Below, one piece after another: positions 23,314 to 34,829 of a stretch of 64,000 nucleotides of DNA. The DNA comes from Pseudomonadota bacterium. Its GTDB lineage: Bacteria; Myxococcota_A; UBA796; SXON01. Position numbers and translations under genes: made by a program. Positions within the stretch are counted from its first letter, which is position 1. Each line of letters begins with the position of its first letter. The notes under the pieces are model-generated. The model searched no databases. It had not been told where the DNA came from and saw only the letters and a program-made list of their open reading frames with translations. The stretch is taken from positions 1 through 64,000 of the forward strand of contig SXON01000130.1 in the NCBI GenBank assembly GCA_005778355.1, written 5' to 3'.

Positions 23314-24432
23314 GTGAACCAACTCCGCCCGACCACGGCGATCGTCGACCTCGACGCCCTGCGGCACAACTTCGTCGCGACGCGCGCCTTCGTGGGCCCG
23401 CGGGTGCGCGTGCTCGCGGCGGTGAAGGGGGATGCTTACGGCCACGGGGCGGTGGCCACGGCGAGAGCGTTGTCGTCGGCAGGGTGCGAGGCCTTCGGCG
23501 TGGCGCTGGTGGAAGAAGGCGCGCAGTTGCGCGACGCGGGCGTGGCGGGGCTGGTGCTGTGCATGGGCGGCGTGGGTCGACACGGGGCCGAGGAAGCCGT
23601 GCGGCGCGAGCTCACGCCGGTGCTCTACGACGAGGGCGACGCCGAGCGACTCGACGCCGCCGCGCGTGCCGCGGGTCGACGCCTCGCCGTGCACGTGAAG
23701 GTCGACACGGGCATGGGTCGGCTTGGCGTGCCGCTTCCGCACTACGCGCGCTTCCTCGACCGCCTCGCTCATTTCGAGGCCTTGGACGTGGAAGGCTTGA
23801 TGACGCACTTCGCCGAGAGCGAGGCCGAGGACGCCACGTTCACGCGAGAGCAGCTGCGTCGCTTCAAGCAGGCGGTCGCGACAACGCGCGCGCGCGGCTA
23901 CCACCCACGCCTGCTGCACGCGGCGAACTCCGGGGCGGTCTTGCGTCACCCGGAGTCGCACTTCGACTTGGTGCGCCCGGGCATCATGCTCTACGGCGAG
24001 CCGCCGTCCCCCGGCGTGAGCCTCAGGCCGGTGATGCGGGTCGTCACGCGCGTGCTCTTCGTCAAGGACCTGCCGCGGGGCGCCTCGGTCAGCTACGGTC
24101 GCCGCTTCGTGACCGCCCGGCCCTCGCGCATCGCCACCCTTCCCCTGGGCTACGCCGACGGCCTGCCGCGCGCGGTGTCCGGCCGGGCCCAGGTGATCGT
24201 CAACGGGCGGCGCTGCGACGTGGTGGGCACGGTGTGCATGGACCTCTGCATGATCGACGTCACCGACCTCGGCGAGCCCGTGGAGAGCGGCGACGAGGTG
24301 GTGATCATCGGGAAGGTGGGAAACGTCGAGGTCCGCGCCGCCGAGGTGGCCACGTGGGCGGGCACGATCCCCTACGAGGTCCTTTGCGGTTTCTCCGAGC
24401 GGGTGCCGCGTCGCCACGAGAGCGCGCCGTGA
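23314..24432 (+). CDS. alr: Alanine racemase
   Basis: 372 aa from GTG at 23314, chosen because the family alignment starts at the TTAIVDLDALRHN strand; the open frame continues far upstream but overlaps other genes. PLP lysine at about residue 38 in LAAVKGDAYGHG, second catalytic Tyr in GASVSYGRRFVT, and the MDLCMIDVTDL and GTIPYEVLC motifs are intact. It interconverts L- and D-alanine for peptidoglycan. The stop overlaps the mlaE start (GTGA). It is divergent from the UXS gene. Confidence 0.93.
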   Translation: MNQLRPTTAIVDLDALRHNFVATRAFVGPRVRVLAAVKGDAYGHGAVATARALSSAGCEAFGVALVEEGAQLRDAGVAGLVLCMGGVGRHGAEEAVRRELTPVLYDEGDAERLDAAARAAGRRLAVHVKVDTGMGRLGVPLPHYARFLDRLAHFEALDVEGLMTHFAESEAEDATFTREQLRRFKQAVATTRARGYHPRLLHAANSGAVLRHPESHFDLVRPGIMLYGEPPSPGVSLRPVMRVVTRVLFVKDLPRGASVSYGRRFVTARPSRIATLPLGYADGLPRAVSGRAQVIVNGRRCDVVGTVCMDLCMIDVTDLGEPVESGDEVVIIGKVGNVEVRAAEVATWAGTIPYEVLCGFSERVPRRHESAP

Positions 24433-25217
24433 ACCCCATCGAGAAGCTCGGCGCCTGGGTGATCGAGACCATCGAAGACCTCGGCGGCTACACACGCTTC
24501 ACCGCGCGGGCCACCTGGGGGATGATTCGCCCGCCCTACCGGATCGGGCTCCTGGTCAAACAGATGGAGTTCGTGGGCAACCAGTCCCTGTCGATCGTGA
24601 TGCTGACGGGCGCGTTCACCGGCATGGTCTTCGCGGTGCAGAGCGATTTTGCCTTCGGACGATTCGGGGCGCGCGGGCTCCTCGGCAGCACCGTCACCCT
24701 GGCGCTCACGCGCGAGCTCGGGCCGATCCTCACCTCGCTGATGGTGAACGGACGCGTGGGCTCGGCGATGGCGGCCGAGCTCGGCACGATGCGCGTGACC
24801 GAGCAGATCGACGCGCTCGAGTCGATGTCGGTCGACCCGGTGCAATACCTGGCTTCCCCGCGCATCGGGGCCTCGATCCTGATGGTGCCGATTCTCTGCG
24901 CGATGTTCGACCTCGTCGGCGTGATCGGTGTTTCCTACGTGGCGACTGAGATGCTCGGCGTGAACCCGGGACCCTTCTACAACCGCATGGAGTGGTTCGT
25001 CGATCCCGACGACATCTGGGGCGGCATGATGAAGTCGGCGATCTTCGGTTTCATTCTCGCCTCGGTGGGCTGCTACCGGGGGTTCTACGCCCGCGGGGGC
25101 GCCGAGGGCGTGGGGCAGGCCACCACGCGAGCGGTCGTGGCCAGCGGGGTGGCAATCCTCGTGATCGACTACTTCATCACCTTGATCCTCGCGCCGATGA
25201 GCGTGAATCGGGCATGA
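24429..25217 (+). CDS. mlaE: MlaE/YrbE permease of a lipid ABC transporter
   Basis: 262 aa from a GTG overlapping the alr stop. It has an amphipathic N-terminus and five to six hydrophobic helices, with MlaE-family motifs: LTGAFTGMVFAVQSDFAFGRFGA, LTRELGPILTSLMVNGRVGSAMAAELGTMRVTEQIDAL and the C-terminal YFITLIL. MlaE is the membrane subunit that moves phospholipid between inner and outer membranes. The ATPase follows only after a 301-base gap filled by an inverted-repeat element, and no MlaD gene is seen next to it. Confidence 0.9.
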   Translation: MNPIEKLGAWVIETIEDLGGYTRFTARATWGMIRPPYRIGLLVKQMEFVGNQSLSIVMLTGAFTGMVFAVQSDFAFGRFGARGLLGSTVTLALTRELGPILTSLMVNGRVGSAMAAELGTMRVTEQIDALESMSVDPVQYLASPRIGASILMVPILCAMFDLVGVIGVSYVATEMLGVNPGPFYNRMEWFVDPDDIWGGMMKSAIFGFILASVGCYRGFYARGGAEGVGQATTRAVVASGVAILVIDYFITLILAPMSVNRA

Positions 25218-25245
25218 GCGGGCCTCGAGTTTCTCGTTGCATAGG

Positions 25246-25490
25246 GGTGTCGCGACACGGTTGGCGCACCTCATGCCCCCCGAAATCGGACACTTCCCCT
25301 ACCCATGTGGGAAAAAATAGGACAGATCGGGGGCCTCTGGCCGTGCGGGCATGCAGCGGCTCCATGATTATCGGCGTTAGCTCGTGGCGCCCGTCCCGGG
25401 CGGAAGCGACTTGTCCTGTTTTCTGGGGGATGAGTCCAGCGAGTGTCCGAAATTTGGGGGCATGGGGTCTGCGCACGCTGTCGCGACATG
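25246..25490. mobile_element. 245-bp inverted-repeat element (MITE-like) between mlaE and mlaF
   Basis: The whole 301-base gap between mlaE and mlaF (25218-25518) has no gene. Arms 25247-25329 and 25407-25490 are imperfect inverted repeats (about two thirds identical by eye). Each arm carries two tandem units beginning TGTCC and ending GGGGG-ATG (right arm near 25412 and 25444). Both outer tips are TGTCGCGACA (25248-25257 and 25479-25488). This resembles the multi-repeat ends of IS21-like elements without a transposase, either with those tips as ends or inserted into and duplicating a GTCGCGAC site. A regulatory array is the alternative. Confidence 0.55.
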
Positions 25491-25518
25491 GTGAGTACAC
25501 GGGAACGGCGGTGTTGTC

Positions 25519-26271
25519 ATGAGCGACATCAAGCTCGTGGGCCTGCGAAAGGCCTTCGGCAAGCAAGAAGTGCTTCGCGGCCTCGACCTCGAGATCCCCT
25601 TCGGCAAGATCACGGTGATCATCGGGCGTTCGGGCACCGGGAAATCCGTGCTCTTGAAGCAGCTGATGGGGCTCTTGCGGCCAGACTCGGGCAGCATCAT
25701 CATCGGCGACACCGACATCACGCGCCTGCCGGAGCGCGAGTTCCAGAAGGTGCGCAACCGATTCGGGATGGTGTTCCAGAACGCGGCGCTTTTCGACTCG
25801 ATGACGGTCTACGACAACGTGGCCTTCCCCTTGCGTGAGCACACGCGCCTTCGGGAGAAGGAGATCCGCGAGCTGGTGCTTGCCTCGCTCGCCACGGTCG
25901 GGCTCACCGACGCCATCGACAAGGACCCCCACCAGCTCTCCGGCGGCATGAAGAAGCGTGTGGGCGTGGCGCGCGCGCTCATCCGCAAGCCGGAGTTCCT
26001 CCTGTACGACGAGCCCACCACCGGCCTCGACCCCATCATGACCGCCCACGTCGACGAGCTCATCCGCCACACCCAGGACACCTCGCCGGGGCTCACCTCG
26101 CTGGTGATCAGCCACGACATGGAGGCCACCCTGCGCATCGCGGACAAGATTGCGATGTTGTTCGAGGGACGCGTGATCTTCGAGGGCACCCCCGACGACG
26201 TGCGCAGCACCGATCACCCGGTGGTGCGCCAGTTCGTCGAGGGGCGGCTCGAGGGGCCGATCAAGGTCTGA
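25519..26271 (+). CDS. mlaF: MlaF-type ABC transporter ATPase
   Basis: 250 aa. Walker A GRSGTGKS (36-43), Q-loop in MVFQNAALFDSMTVYDNV, signature LSGGMKKRVGVARAL, Walker B LLYDEPTTGLDP and switch His in VISHDMEATL are all intact. The FDSMTV and MKKR variants are characteristic of the MlaF/Ttg2A group, which powers phospholipid transport by MlaE. An ATG with no strong Shine-Dalgarno sequence starts it; its own promoter may lie in the upstream inverted-repeat element. The next gene is convergent, so the operon stops here. Confidence 0.92.
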   Translation: MSDIKLVGLRKAFGKQEVLRGLDLEIPFGKITVIIGRSGTGKSVLLKQLMGLLRPDSGSIIIGDTDITRLPEREFQKVRNRFGMVFQNAALFDSMTVYDNVAFPLREHTRLREKEIRELVLASLATVGLTDAIDKDPHQLSGGMKKRVGVARALIRKPEFLLYDEPTTGLDPIMTAHVDELIRHTQDTSPGLTSLVISHDMEATLRIADKIAMLFEGRVIFEGTPDDVRSTDHPVVRQFVEGRLEGPIKV

Positions 26272-26274
26272 CGC

Positions 26275-27527
<1,253 letters not shown>

Positions 27528-27531
<4 letters not shown>

Positions 27532-29054
27532 TGAGAAACCTCGGGGCAAAGTTGGTTGTACGCGGGGACAGTGAGCCACTCGGCCAGCACGGGGCCGGTT
27601 GCGAGTGGGAGGAGGAGGGCGGCAGCCTCGGCGGCGCGGGGATGGTCGACGCGGCCCGCCTCGGCGATGGCGCTGGCGACGAGCCACTCGGTGACGACGG
27701 TGCCGTCGTCGAGGTGTGCCCCGTGACGCTGCCATTGCCAGAGCTGCGCGCGGCAGATCTCGGCGGTGGCGGCATCTTCCATGAGGCCGTCGAGGGCCAC
27801 GCAGCCTTGCCCGTCGAGCCAGTGGGCGAGGTATCGAACCGCGATGTTCGCGTTACGACGGAGTCCCTGCAGGCTGCGGCTGCCCTCCGGGCGGGCGAGG
27901 AGGGCCTCGCGACCGGGGGGTGGGCCGGGCACGCGCCCGAGCTGGTTGGGCGAGGGGAACGAGGCGGCGGCGATGTCGACGAGGCCGGGGTGGGCCACCC
28001 AGGTGCCGTCGAAACCTTTCAGTTGCTCCAATTGTTTGTCGGACTGAATTGTGGCGAAAATTGAACCATTCACTTCAGGCGACTTCCCTGGCACCTGCGC
28101 CGCCATCCCGCCCATCGCGTGCGCCCCGCGCCGGTGACAGGTCCACACCAGACGCCGCGTGTACGCGTCGAGGAAACCCGCGCTCATCTGGAGTTGCCCT
28201 CGGTCGGGAAACACGCGGTCGGCGTGAGCCCGCAGCGTCTTGATCGCCGAGAAGATGTAGTCCCATCGCCCACAGTTGAGCCCCGCCGACCAGTGTCGCA
28301 GCTCCCAGAGGATCTCGTCCATCTCGAAGGCGGCCGGGAGGGTCTCGATCAGCACCGTGGCCCGGATCGTGCCGCGCGCGAGCCCGAGGGTGGCCTCCGC
28401 GTGGGCGAAGACCTCCGCCCAGAGCCGTGCCTCGCGGTGAGACTGTAGCTTGGGAATGTAGAACCAGGGTCCGGCCCCACGCTCCACGCTCGCGATGGCG
28501 TTGTGAAAGGTGTGCAGGCCGAAGTCGAAAAGCGCGGCCGGGATTGGTGTGTCGTCGACGGCGTAGTGGCCCTCCACGAGGTGCAGCCCGCGTGGGCGGA
28601 CGAACAGGTGGGCGCGCTCACGACGCAAGGTGTAGAGCTTGGAGGGTGTTTCCACGCGGAGCGTGCCGCGGACAGCCTCGCCGAGGGCCTCGTGGCCAAG
28701 GAGCACCGCCGCCCAGGCCGGGGCGAGGCTGTCCTCGAAGTCGGCCATGAACACTCGCGCGCCGCTGTTGAGGGCGTTGACAATCATCTTCGGCTCGGCC
28801 GGCCCGGTGATCTCTACGCGACGGTCGAGGAGCACCTCTGGAACCGGAGCGACAGTCCACTCGGTCTCGCGCACGTCGCGCGTCTCGGGCAAGAGGTCAG
28901 GAAGTTCGCCCGCGTCGAAGCGGGCTTGTCGCTCGCCGCGCTCGGCGAGCAGCGCCGCAACCCGCCCGGCGAAACGACGGTGGAGGCCGTCGAGGAAGGC
29001 TCGGGCCTCGGGGGTCAACAGCGTGGCGGCGAGCGCGGGGTGGGGGCCGGACAT
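27528..29054 (-). CDS. aceB: Malate synthase A
   Basis: 508 aa, the normal length for isoform A. It condenses glyoxylate with acetyl-CoA to malate. Visible: [13 protein letters not shown] (metal-binding region), the catalytic [19 protein letters not shown] segment, [14 protein letters not shown], and the C-terminal [13 protein letters not shown] and [12 protein letters not shown] motifs. It is the first gene of an aceB-aceA operon with a 4-base overlap and is transcribed divergently from a ScfR/RamB-type regulator 120 bases away, which is probably its controller. Confidence 0.95.
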
Positions 29055-29174
29055 GCAGGAACCGTAGCGTGATAAACATCCGTTGAACGATACTCATTCG
29101 TTGACGCGACGGCCCTCGTCGAGCGATGTCAATGTAAACGTGTCATGCTGTCAATTCTGTCAAAGGAGTCCCCC
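29055..29174. promoter_or_regulatory. Divergent aceB / regulator control region
   Basis: This 120-base gap separates aceB from its likely regulator. It is much more AT-rich than its surroundings. TGTCA recurs in direct orientation at 29127, 29141, 29149 and 29158 (spacing 14, 8 and 9), and a CGTTGA-AC / CGTTGACG pair lies near 29080-29105. These are candidate operators. AAAGGAG at 29162-29168 precedes the GTG at 29175 by six bases and fixes that start rather than the ATG at 29145. Confidence 0.5.
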
Positions 29175-30587
29175 GTGAGCACCGCGCTTGGACCCCGCCT
29201 CCGTTCTCTCCGGCGCAGCCGTGGGCTGGCGCAGGCCACGCTCGCGCAGAAACTAGGGATCTCGGCAAGCTATCTCAACCTGATCGAGGCGGGGAAACGC
29301 CCCATGCCCGCGGAGGTGCTCCTCGCGGCCGCCCGGGAGCTCGACGTCGACCTCCGGGCCCTGGGGGGCGACGGCGAGGCCCGGCTGGTGCACGACCTCG
29401 TCGAGGCGCTGGCCGACCCATCGCTCGACGACGCCGATCTCACCACCGCCGATGCACGCGAGCTGGCCTCGCGGGAGCCGGTGCTCGCCCGCGCGGCGGT
29501 GCAGTTGCACCAGGCCCTCCAGGCCGCCCGCGCCGCGCAGGAGACACTCGCCGGGCAGGTGTACGCCAAGGAAGGCGAGTCCTCCTCATCGCGGCTCCCG
29601 CCGGAGGAGGTGACCGACCATATCGAGTCGCGACACAACTACTTCGATGCCCTCGAGGACGCCGCCGAGGCCCTCGTTCGCGACGCGCGACTCGACCCGC
29701 AGGACCTCTACCCGGGTCTCGTGCGTTTCCTCGACGGCCACGGCGTGCGCGCTCGCATCGGGCCACCGCCCGCCCCGGGTGTGCACGCGCGCTTCGAGCC
29801 CGAGTCGCGAGAGCTCCTGGTGTCGGAGTGGCTCCCCACGCGCAGCCGCAACTTCGAGCTGGCTCGCTCCTGCGCGCGCGTCGTGGCTCGCGACACCATC
29901 GCCGCCCTCGCCGACGACGCTCGCCTCACGACGCCCACCTCCCGGGCCCTGTGTCGCACGGCGCTGGGCTCCTACTTCGCCGCGGCGGTGCTGATGCCCT
30001 ACGGGCCCTTTCACGCCGCCGCCGAGAGCCTCCGCTACGACGTGGAGCTGGTGGGGCGCCGGTTCCGGGTGGGCTTCGAGCAGGTGTGCCACCGCCTCAC
30101 GACGCTGTCGCGACGTGGCGCCGAGGGCGTCCCCTTCCACTTCGTGCGGGTCGACGTCGCCGGCAACATCTCCAAGCGCTTCTCAGGATCCGGCATCCAC
30201 TTCGCGCGCTTCTCGGGCGTGTGCCCGAGGTGGAACGTGTTCTCTGCCTTCGCGATGCCAGGCCGGATCCGAACGCAGGTGAGCCGCATGCCCGACGGTC
30301 GCGACTACTTCTGCATCGCGCGGACGGTGTCGGAAGACTCGCGGGGCTGGGGACAAGACGGCCGGGTGCACGCGGTGGGCCTCGGCACCTCGCTCGAGCA
30401 CGCCCGGCGACTGGTGTATGCCGACGGCGTGGCCCTCGACGATCCGCACAACACCGTGCCAATCGGCGTCACCTGCCGCCTCTGCGAGCGCACCGACTGC
30501 GCGCAGCGCGCCTTGCCGAGCCTCCGCGTACCCCTCCAGGTCGACGAGCTCTCCCGCCGTGCCTCACCTTACGGCTCGACCTCGTGA
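29175..30587 (+). CDS. ScfR/RamB-type short-chain fatty acyl transcriptional regulator
   Basis: 470 aa. Residues 1-65 are an XRE helix-turn-helix (LRRSRGLAQATLAQKLGISASYLNLIEAGKRP). The middle holds an IrrE/DUF955-like region and the end a DUF2083-type domain with the conserved CRLCERTDC cluster. This order is that of short-chain fatty acyl regulators such as RamB of Corynebacterium, which control the glyoxylate and methylcitrate pathways. The divergent position next to aceBA fits that role. The IrrE HExxH is not evident, so it is unlikely to be a protease. The stop overlaps the next start (GTGA). Confidence 0.88.
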   Translation: MSTALGPRLRSLRRSRGLAQATLAQKLGISASYLNLIEAGKRPMPAEVLLAAARELDVDLRALGGDGEARLVHDLVEALADPSLDDADLTTADARELASREPVLARAAVQLHQALQAARAAQETLAGQVYAKEGESSSSRLPPEEVTDHIESRHNYFDALEDAAEALVRDARLDPQDLYPGLVRFLDGHGVRARIGPPPAPGVHARFEPESRELLVSEWLPTRSRNFELARSCARVVARDTIAALADDARLTTPTSRALCRTALGSYFAAAVLMPYGPFHAAAESLRYDVELVGRRFRVGFEQVCHRLTTLSRRGAEGVPFHFVRVDVAGNISKRFSGSGIHFARFSGVCPRWNVFSAFAMPGRIRTQVSRMPDGRDYFCIARTVSEDSRGWGQDGRVHAVGLGTSLEHARRLVYADGVALDDPHNTVPIGVTCRLCERTDCAQRALPSLRVPLQVDELSRRASPYGSTS

Positions 30588-31504
30588 TCCTCGCGTTGTT
30601 CGCCTGCGACGAAGTCCCCGCCGAGCAAGCCGCCGCCCTCGCGCTGGTGCTCGAGGTGCACGCGGAGAACGGGCTCCGCGAGCCGGAAGGCGAGGTGGCC
30701 ATGGTCGAATCGCTGTCCACATCGGCGGGTGACTTCCCGCTGAGCTTCGGGCTCGGTCCCGAGTACTTCCGCAACGAGGGGGCGGTCGAGGCGGCGTTGC
30801 TCGCGCTGGAGCGAGGCCAGGGCGTCAACATGCACGGCGACCTCACGGCCACCGACGCGGCGTCGCGGGAAGTCGAGCTCGCCCGCCGCATGCTCGAGTT
30901 CGACCCACTCGCGGGGAGCCGCCCCGACATTGTGTCCGGCCTGTGCGACGCCACGCCCACCTGGCTGGAAGCCTCGCTCGCCGCCGGGGTGGTCGCGGGC
31001 ATCGGACCGGTCGAGTACTGTCAGCTCAGCCTCGACCCCGCGGGGCCGGGTGCGGAGGCCTACGCCTCCGCGGCCGACCGGGGTTGTGCCGAGGCCGGCT
31101 ACACCGGCTGCCACGCGCCCGCGCCGACCGTGGGCCCGGATCGGCAGCGGCTCTTTCCCTGGCGCCCGAGCAGCACCTCCGCGTGGACCGAGGACGACGG
31201 CGGCACTCTGGTTATCCTCAGCGGCTACGAGGCCGACAGCGTCGACTGCCTCGCGCGCGTGGACCCCGAGGACTGCGGGTTCGCGACGGCCGAGCACGCC
31301 GAGGCCGACATGGCCATGCTCGACGCCTCCCTGCGACAGGCGAGGGGACGGCTCCACCCCGGCGAGCGCGGCGCCTACTACATCACGTGGAGTACCAACC
31401 GCATCGCGACCACCGAGTACATCGAGGCATGGTTCGCGGGCGCGGAGTCACTCCTCGGCGACAGGATCGAAGCGAGGTCTCTGGCCGAGGCCCTCTCCGG
31501 CTGA
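30584..31504 (+). CDS. Lipoprotein, possible polysaccharide-deacetylase-like barrel
   Basis: 306 aa from a GTG overlapping the regulator's stop, giving MILALFACDEVP, a minimal lipoprotein signal (Cys8). The mature part has a TIM-barrel feel: VNMHGDL, PDIVSGLCDATPTWLE, GIGPVEYCQLSL, FPWRPSSTSAWTEDDGG and AYYITWSTNRIATTEYIEAWF. Similar sequences are loosely related to the glycoside-hydrolase/deacetylase superfamily, but no metal triad can be assigned, so this is tentative. Coupling to the regulator may be incidental. A surface or periplasmic location is expected. Confidence 0.6.
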   Translation: MILALFACDEVPAEQAAALALVLEVHAENGLREPEGEVAMVESLSTSAGDFPLSFGLGPEYFRNEGAVEAALLALERGQGVNMHGDLTATDAASREVELARRMLEFDPLAGSRPDIVSGLCDATPTWLEASLAAGVVAGIGPVEYCQLSLDPAGPGAEAYASAADRGCAEAGYTGCHAPAPTVGPDRQRLFPWRPSSTSAWTEDDGGTLVILSGYEADSVDCLARVDPEDCGFATAEHAEADMAMLDASLRQARGRLHPGERGAYYITWSTNRIATTEYIEAWFAGAESLLGDRIEARSLAEALSG

Positions 31505-31541
31505 TTGAAGGGATCACCAGGAGCGCCGCCACAGCCACGAG

Positions 31542-31569
31542 CTACAGCCTACAGCCTACAGCCTACGGC
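31542..31569. repeat. Four tandem copies of CTACAGC
   Basis: Three exact copies and one variant (CTACGGC) of a 7-base unit lie between two convergent genes. The fourth copy contains the stop codon of the minus-strand metalloprotease, so slippage could change the protein's last residues. Confidence 0.7.
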
Positions 31570-32927
31570 CTCGCCCGCCGCCGCCTCGCGACGATCCCCG
31601 CCACCACCCCGAGTCCGAGCGGCGCCGCGCCGGCCTGGCAGCTGCAGGCGGTGGGCTCGTCGACGGGCACGCGCACGCCGTCGGTGCGCTGATCGGCCAC
31701 GCTCCAGGTGTAGCTGGCGCCTCGCTCCCCGATGTCGTTGAGCGGCACCACGCCCACGTAGGCGGCCACGACCGCGCCGCCGAGATCGTCGATCTCCACG
31801 CGCGCGAGGCCGTCGGTGGCGTGATGGATGACGTGGGTGATCGCGCCGTCGGCCGTCTCGGTCGACACGGTGACCGCCCAGTCCGTCGGGATGTCCTTCA
31901 CACTCGCCGCCCCGTCGAGCGTGAACAGCACGTCGCGGGGCGCGTCGCTCGAGAGCTCGAAGAAGTTCTGTCCCCGGCCCTGGGGCGCCGTCTTGCCATC
32001 GACTGTCCCTTGCGATGGGTACGTCGTGACATGCGCAGTATACGGGTCGGTGTCGAAGTCCGACATCACCTGCAACCACAGCTCGCCCTCGGCCACGTCC
32101 ATGGAGGCCACGTGCGCCGTCCAACCCGCCACGAGATCGTCGAAGGGCGTGCCGAGCGCCGCCGTCACCGCGTCGTCCACGTGCGTGTCGGCGGTGGCCG
32201 CTTCCCACGCGAGCAGGGGCGCCGCCGGGTCGACCTGCTCGGACAGGTAGGTATTGAAGGTAAAATGCCCGTAGTTCACGTACCCGGTGTCACTGTCGAG
32301 CGCGAGGTAGGGCGCGTCGAAGTAGCTCCATAGGCTGTAGGTCCAAGTGTTGGCATCGGGGTAGGGGAGCTCGAAGCTCCACTCTGCCGTGCTCTCCCAG
32401 TACCACCAGTCGGCTTCGTCCCAGAACACGTTGTAGTCGAACTGCGAGGCGTGGTTGAACTCGTGGGCGATGAGCGACTCGATCCACGGGTCGCCGTCGG
32501 CGAACCAGTCGGTGTTGAGCACGATGAAGGGCACGCCGCCCTCCTCGTTGACGTTGGTCCAACCACCGGTACCGGAGTTGCCGCCGCTCAGGTCGCCGAG
32601 GACGACGGTGATGAGACAGCTGTCGGTCTGGCTCGGCGCCGCCCAGCCATGCTCGTCGACCATCACCGCCCAGGAACGTTCCAGCGCCCCGGCCACCAGG
32701 TCGAGGGTGGCCTCGTCGAGCGCGGCGTTGCTGGCGTCGTAGGCCACGAGGAAGTGGTCGGTGGTGAGCACCTGGTCGTAGGTGCCGTCGACCTGCTCCT
32801 GGCGTGCCAGTTGCACCGGGTCGATGCACTCCGCCGGGGCGGCGTACAGGGGCCGGGGCTCGGCCTTGGGCAAACCACGCGCCACGTCGAGGGCGAGCAT
32901 GTGCGGGGTGAGGCAGGTGGGGAACAT
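31563..32927 (-). CDS. HExxH metalloprotease with MYXO-CTERM anchor
   Basis: 454 aa from the ATG at 32927, whose A is shared with the upstream stop (TGATG). LIAHEFNHASQFDYN contains HEFNH, a gluzincin-type zinc site, followed by EADWWYWESTAEW whose Glu is a likely third ligand. The region after it is beta-rich. The C-terminus CSCQAG, a hydrophobic stretch, ARRRRARP is a MYXO-CTERM sorting signal. The whole resembles the MXAN_6640-type putative metalloproteases of Myxococcus. No clear N-terminal signal peptide is visible at this start, which is odd for a surface protein. Confidence 0.8.
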   Translation of the reverse strand: MFPTCLTPHMLALDVARGLPKAEPRPLYAAPAECIDPVQLARQEQVDGTYDQVLTTDHFLVAYDASNAALDEATLDLVAGALERSWAVMVDEHGWAAPSQTDSCLITVVLGDLSGGNSGTGGWTNVNEEGGVPFIVLNTDWFADGDPWIESLIAHEFNHASQFDYNVFWDEADWWYWESTAEWSFELPYPDANTWTYSLWSYFDAPYLALDSDTGYVNYGHFTFNTYLSEQVDPAAPLLAWEAATADTHVDDAVTAALGTPFDDLVAGWTAHVASMDVAEGELWLQVMSDFDTDPYTAHVTTYPSQGTVDGKTAPQGRGQNFFELSSDAPRDVLFTLDGAASVKDIPTDWAVTVSTETADGAITHVIHHATDGLARVEIDDLGGAVVAAYVGVVPLNDIGERGASYTWSVADQRTDGVRVPVDEPTACSCQAGAAPLGLGVVAGIVARRRRARP

Positions 32928-33323
32928 CAGAGCTCGCTGTCGCGAATGCGCTCGCGGACGGTGGCGGGGAGGGGAACCAGCTTGTTGTCGCGGTTGACGC
33001 ACACGAGCTGGACGGTGCCCTCGACCATGGCTTGCTTGCCGCCCGGCCGCCACACCGACTGGTGAAACACGGCGCGGTAGTCGGACTCCATCTTCACGCG
33101 GGTTCGCACGTCCAGGTGGTCGCCGAGGCCCGCCGGCTCGCGGAAAGACAGCTCGCACCGGTACACCACGAAGCCGATGCCCTCGTCTTTCCAGAGCCGC
33201 ACCAGCTCCGCGGGGCCGAGGAGGTGCTCGCGGGCGCGCTCGAAGTAACGCAGGTAGTTCGCGTGGTAGACGGCGCCGGAGAGGTCGGTATCCTCGTAGT
33301 AAATCTGCAAGGGGACGACGTGG

Positions 33324-33334
<11 letters not shown>
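32927..33334 (-). CDS. ybgC: YbgC-type acyl-CoA thioesterase
   Basis: 135 aa hotdog protein. The opening IYYEDTDLSGAVYHANYLRYFERARE contains the YxxTDxxGVVYHxNYxxxxExAR signature of YbgC, with the catalytic Asp in EDTDLSG. YbgC hydrolyses short acyl-CoAs and is usually found with tol-pal; here that context is missing. It overlaps the response-regulator gene by 11 bases and the metalloprotease by one. Confidence 0.88.
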
Positions 33335-34727
<1,393 letters not shown>

Positions 34728-34829
34728 GGGCCCCGCTGCTAACCGTCCCGCGCAAAGCTTTGGTTGCGAACCGTGACGAAGGTGCCCGCCCCCGGCGCGT
34801 CTCTGCTATACCGGCGCCCCGGGAGCCCC

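Noticed and set aside
25218-25518. A small gene or tRNA in the 301-base gap after mlaE
   Set aside because: No reading frame with plausible codon use and no cloverleaf; the inverted-repeat element explains the sequence.
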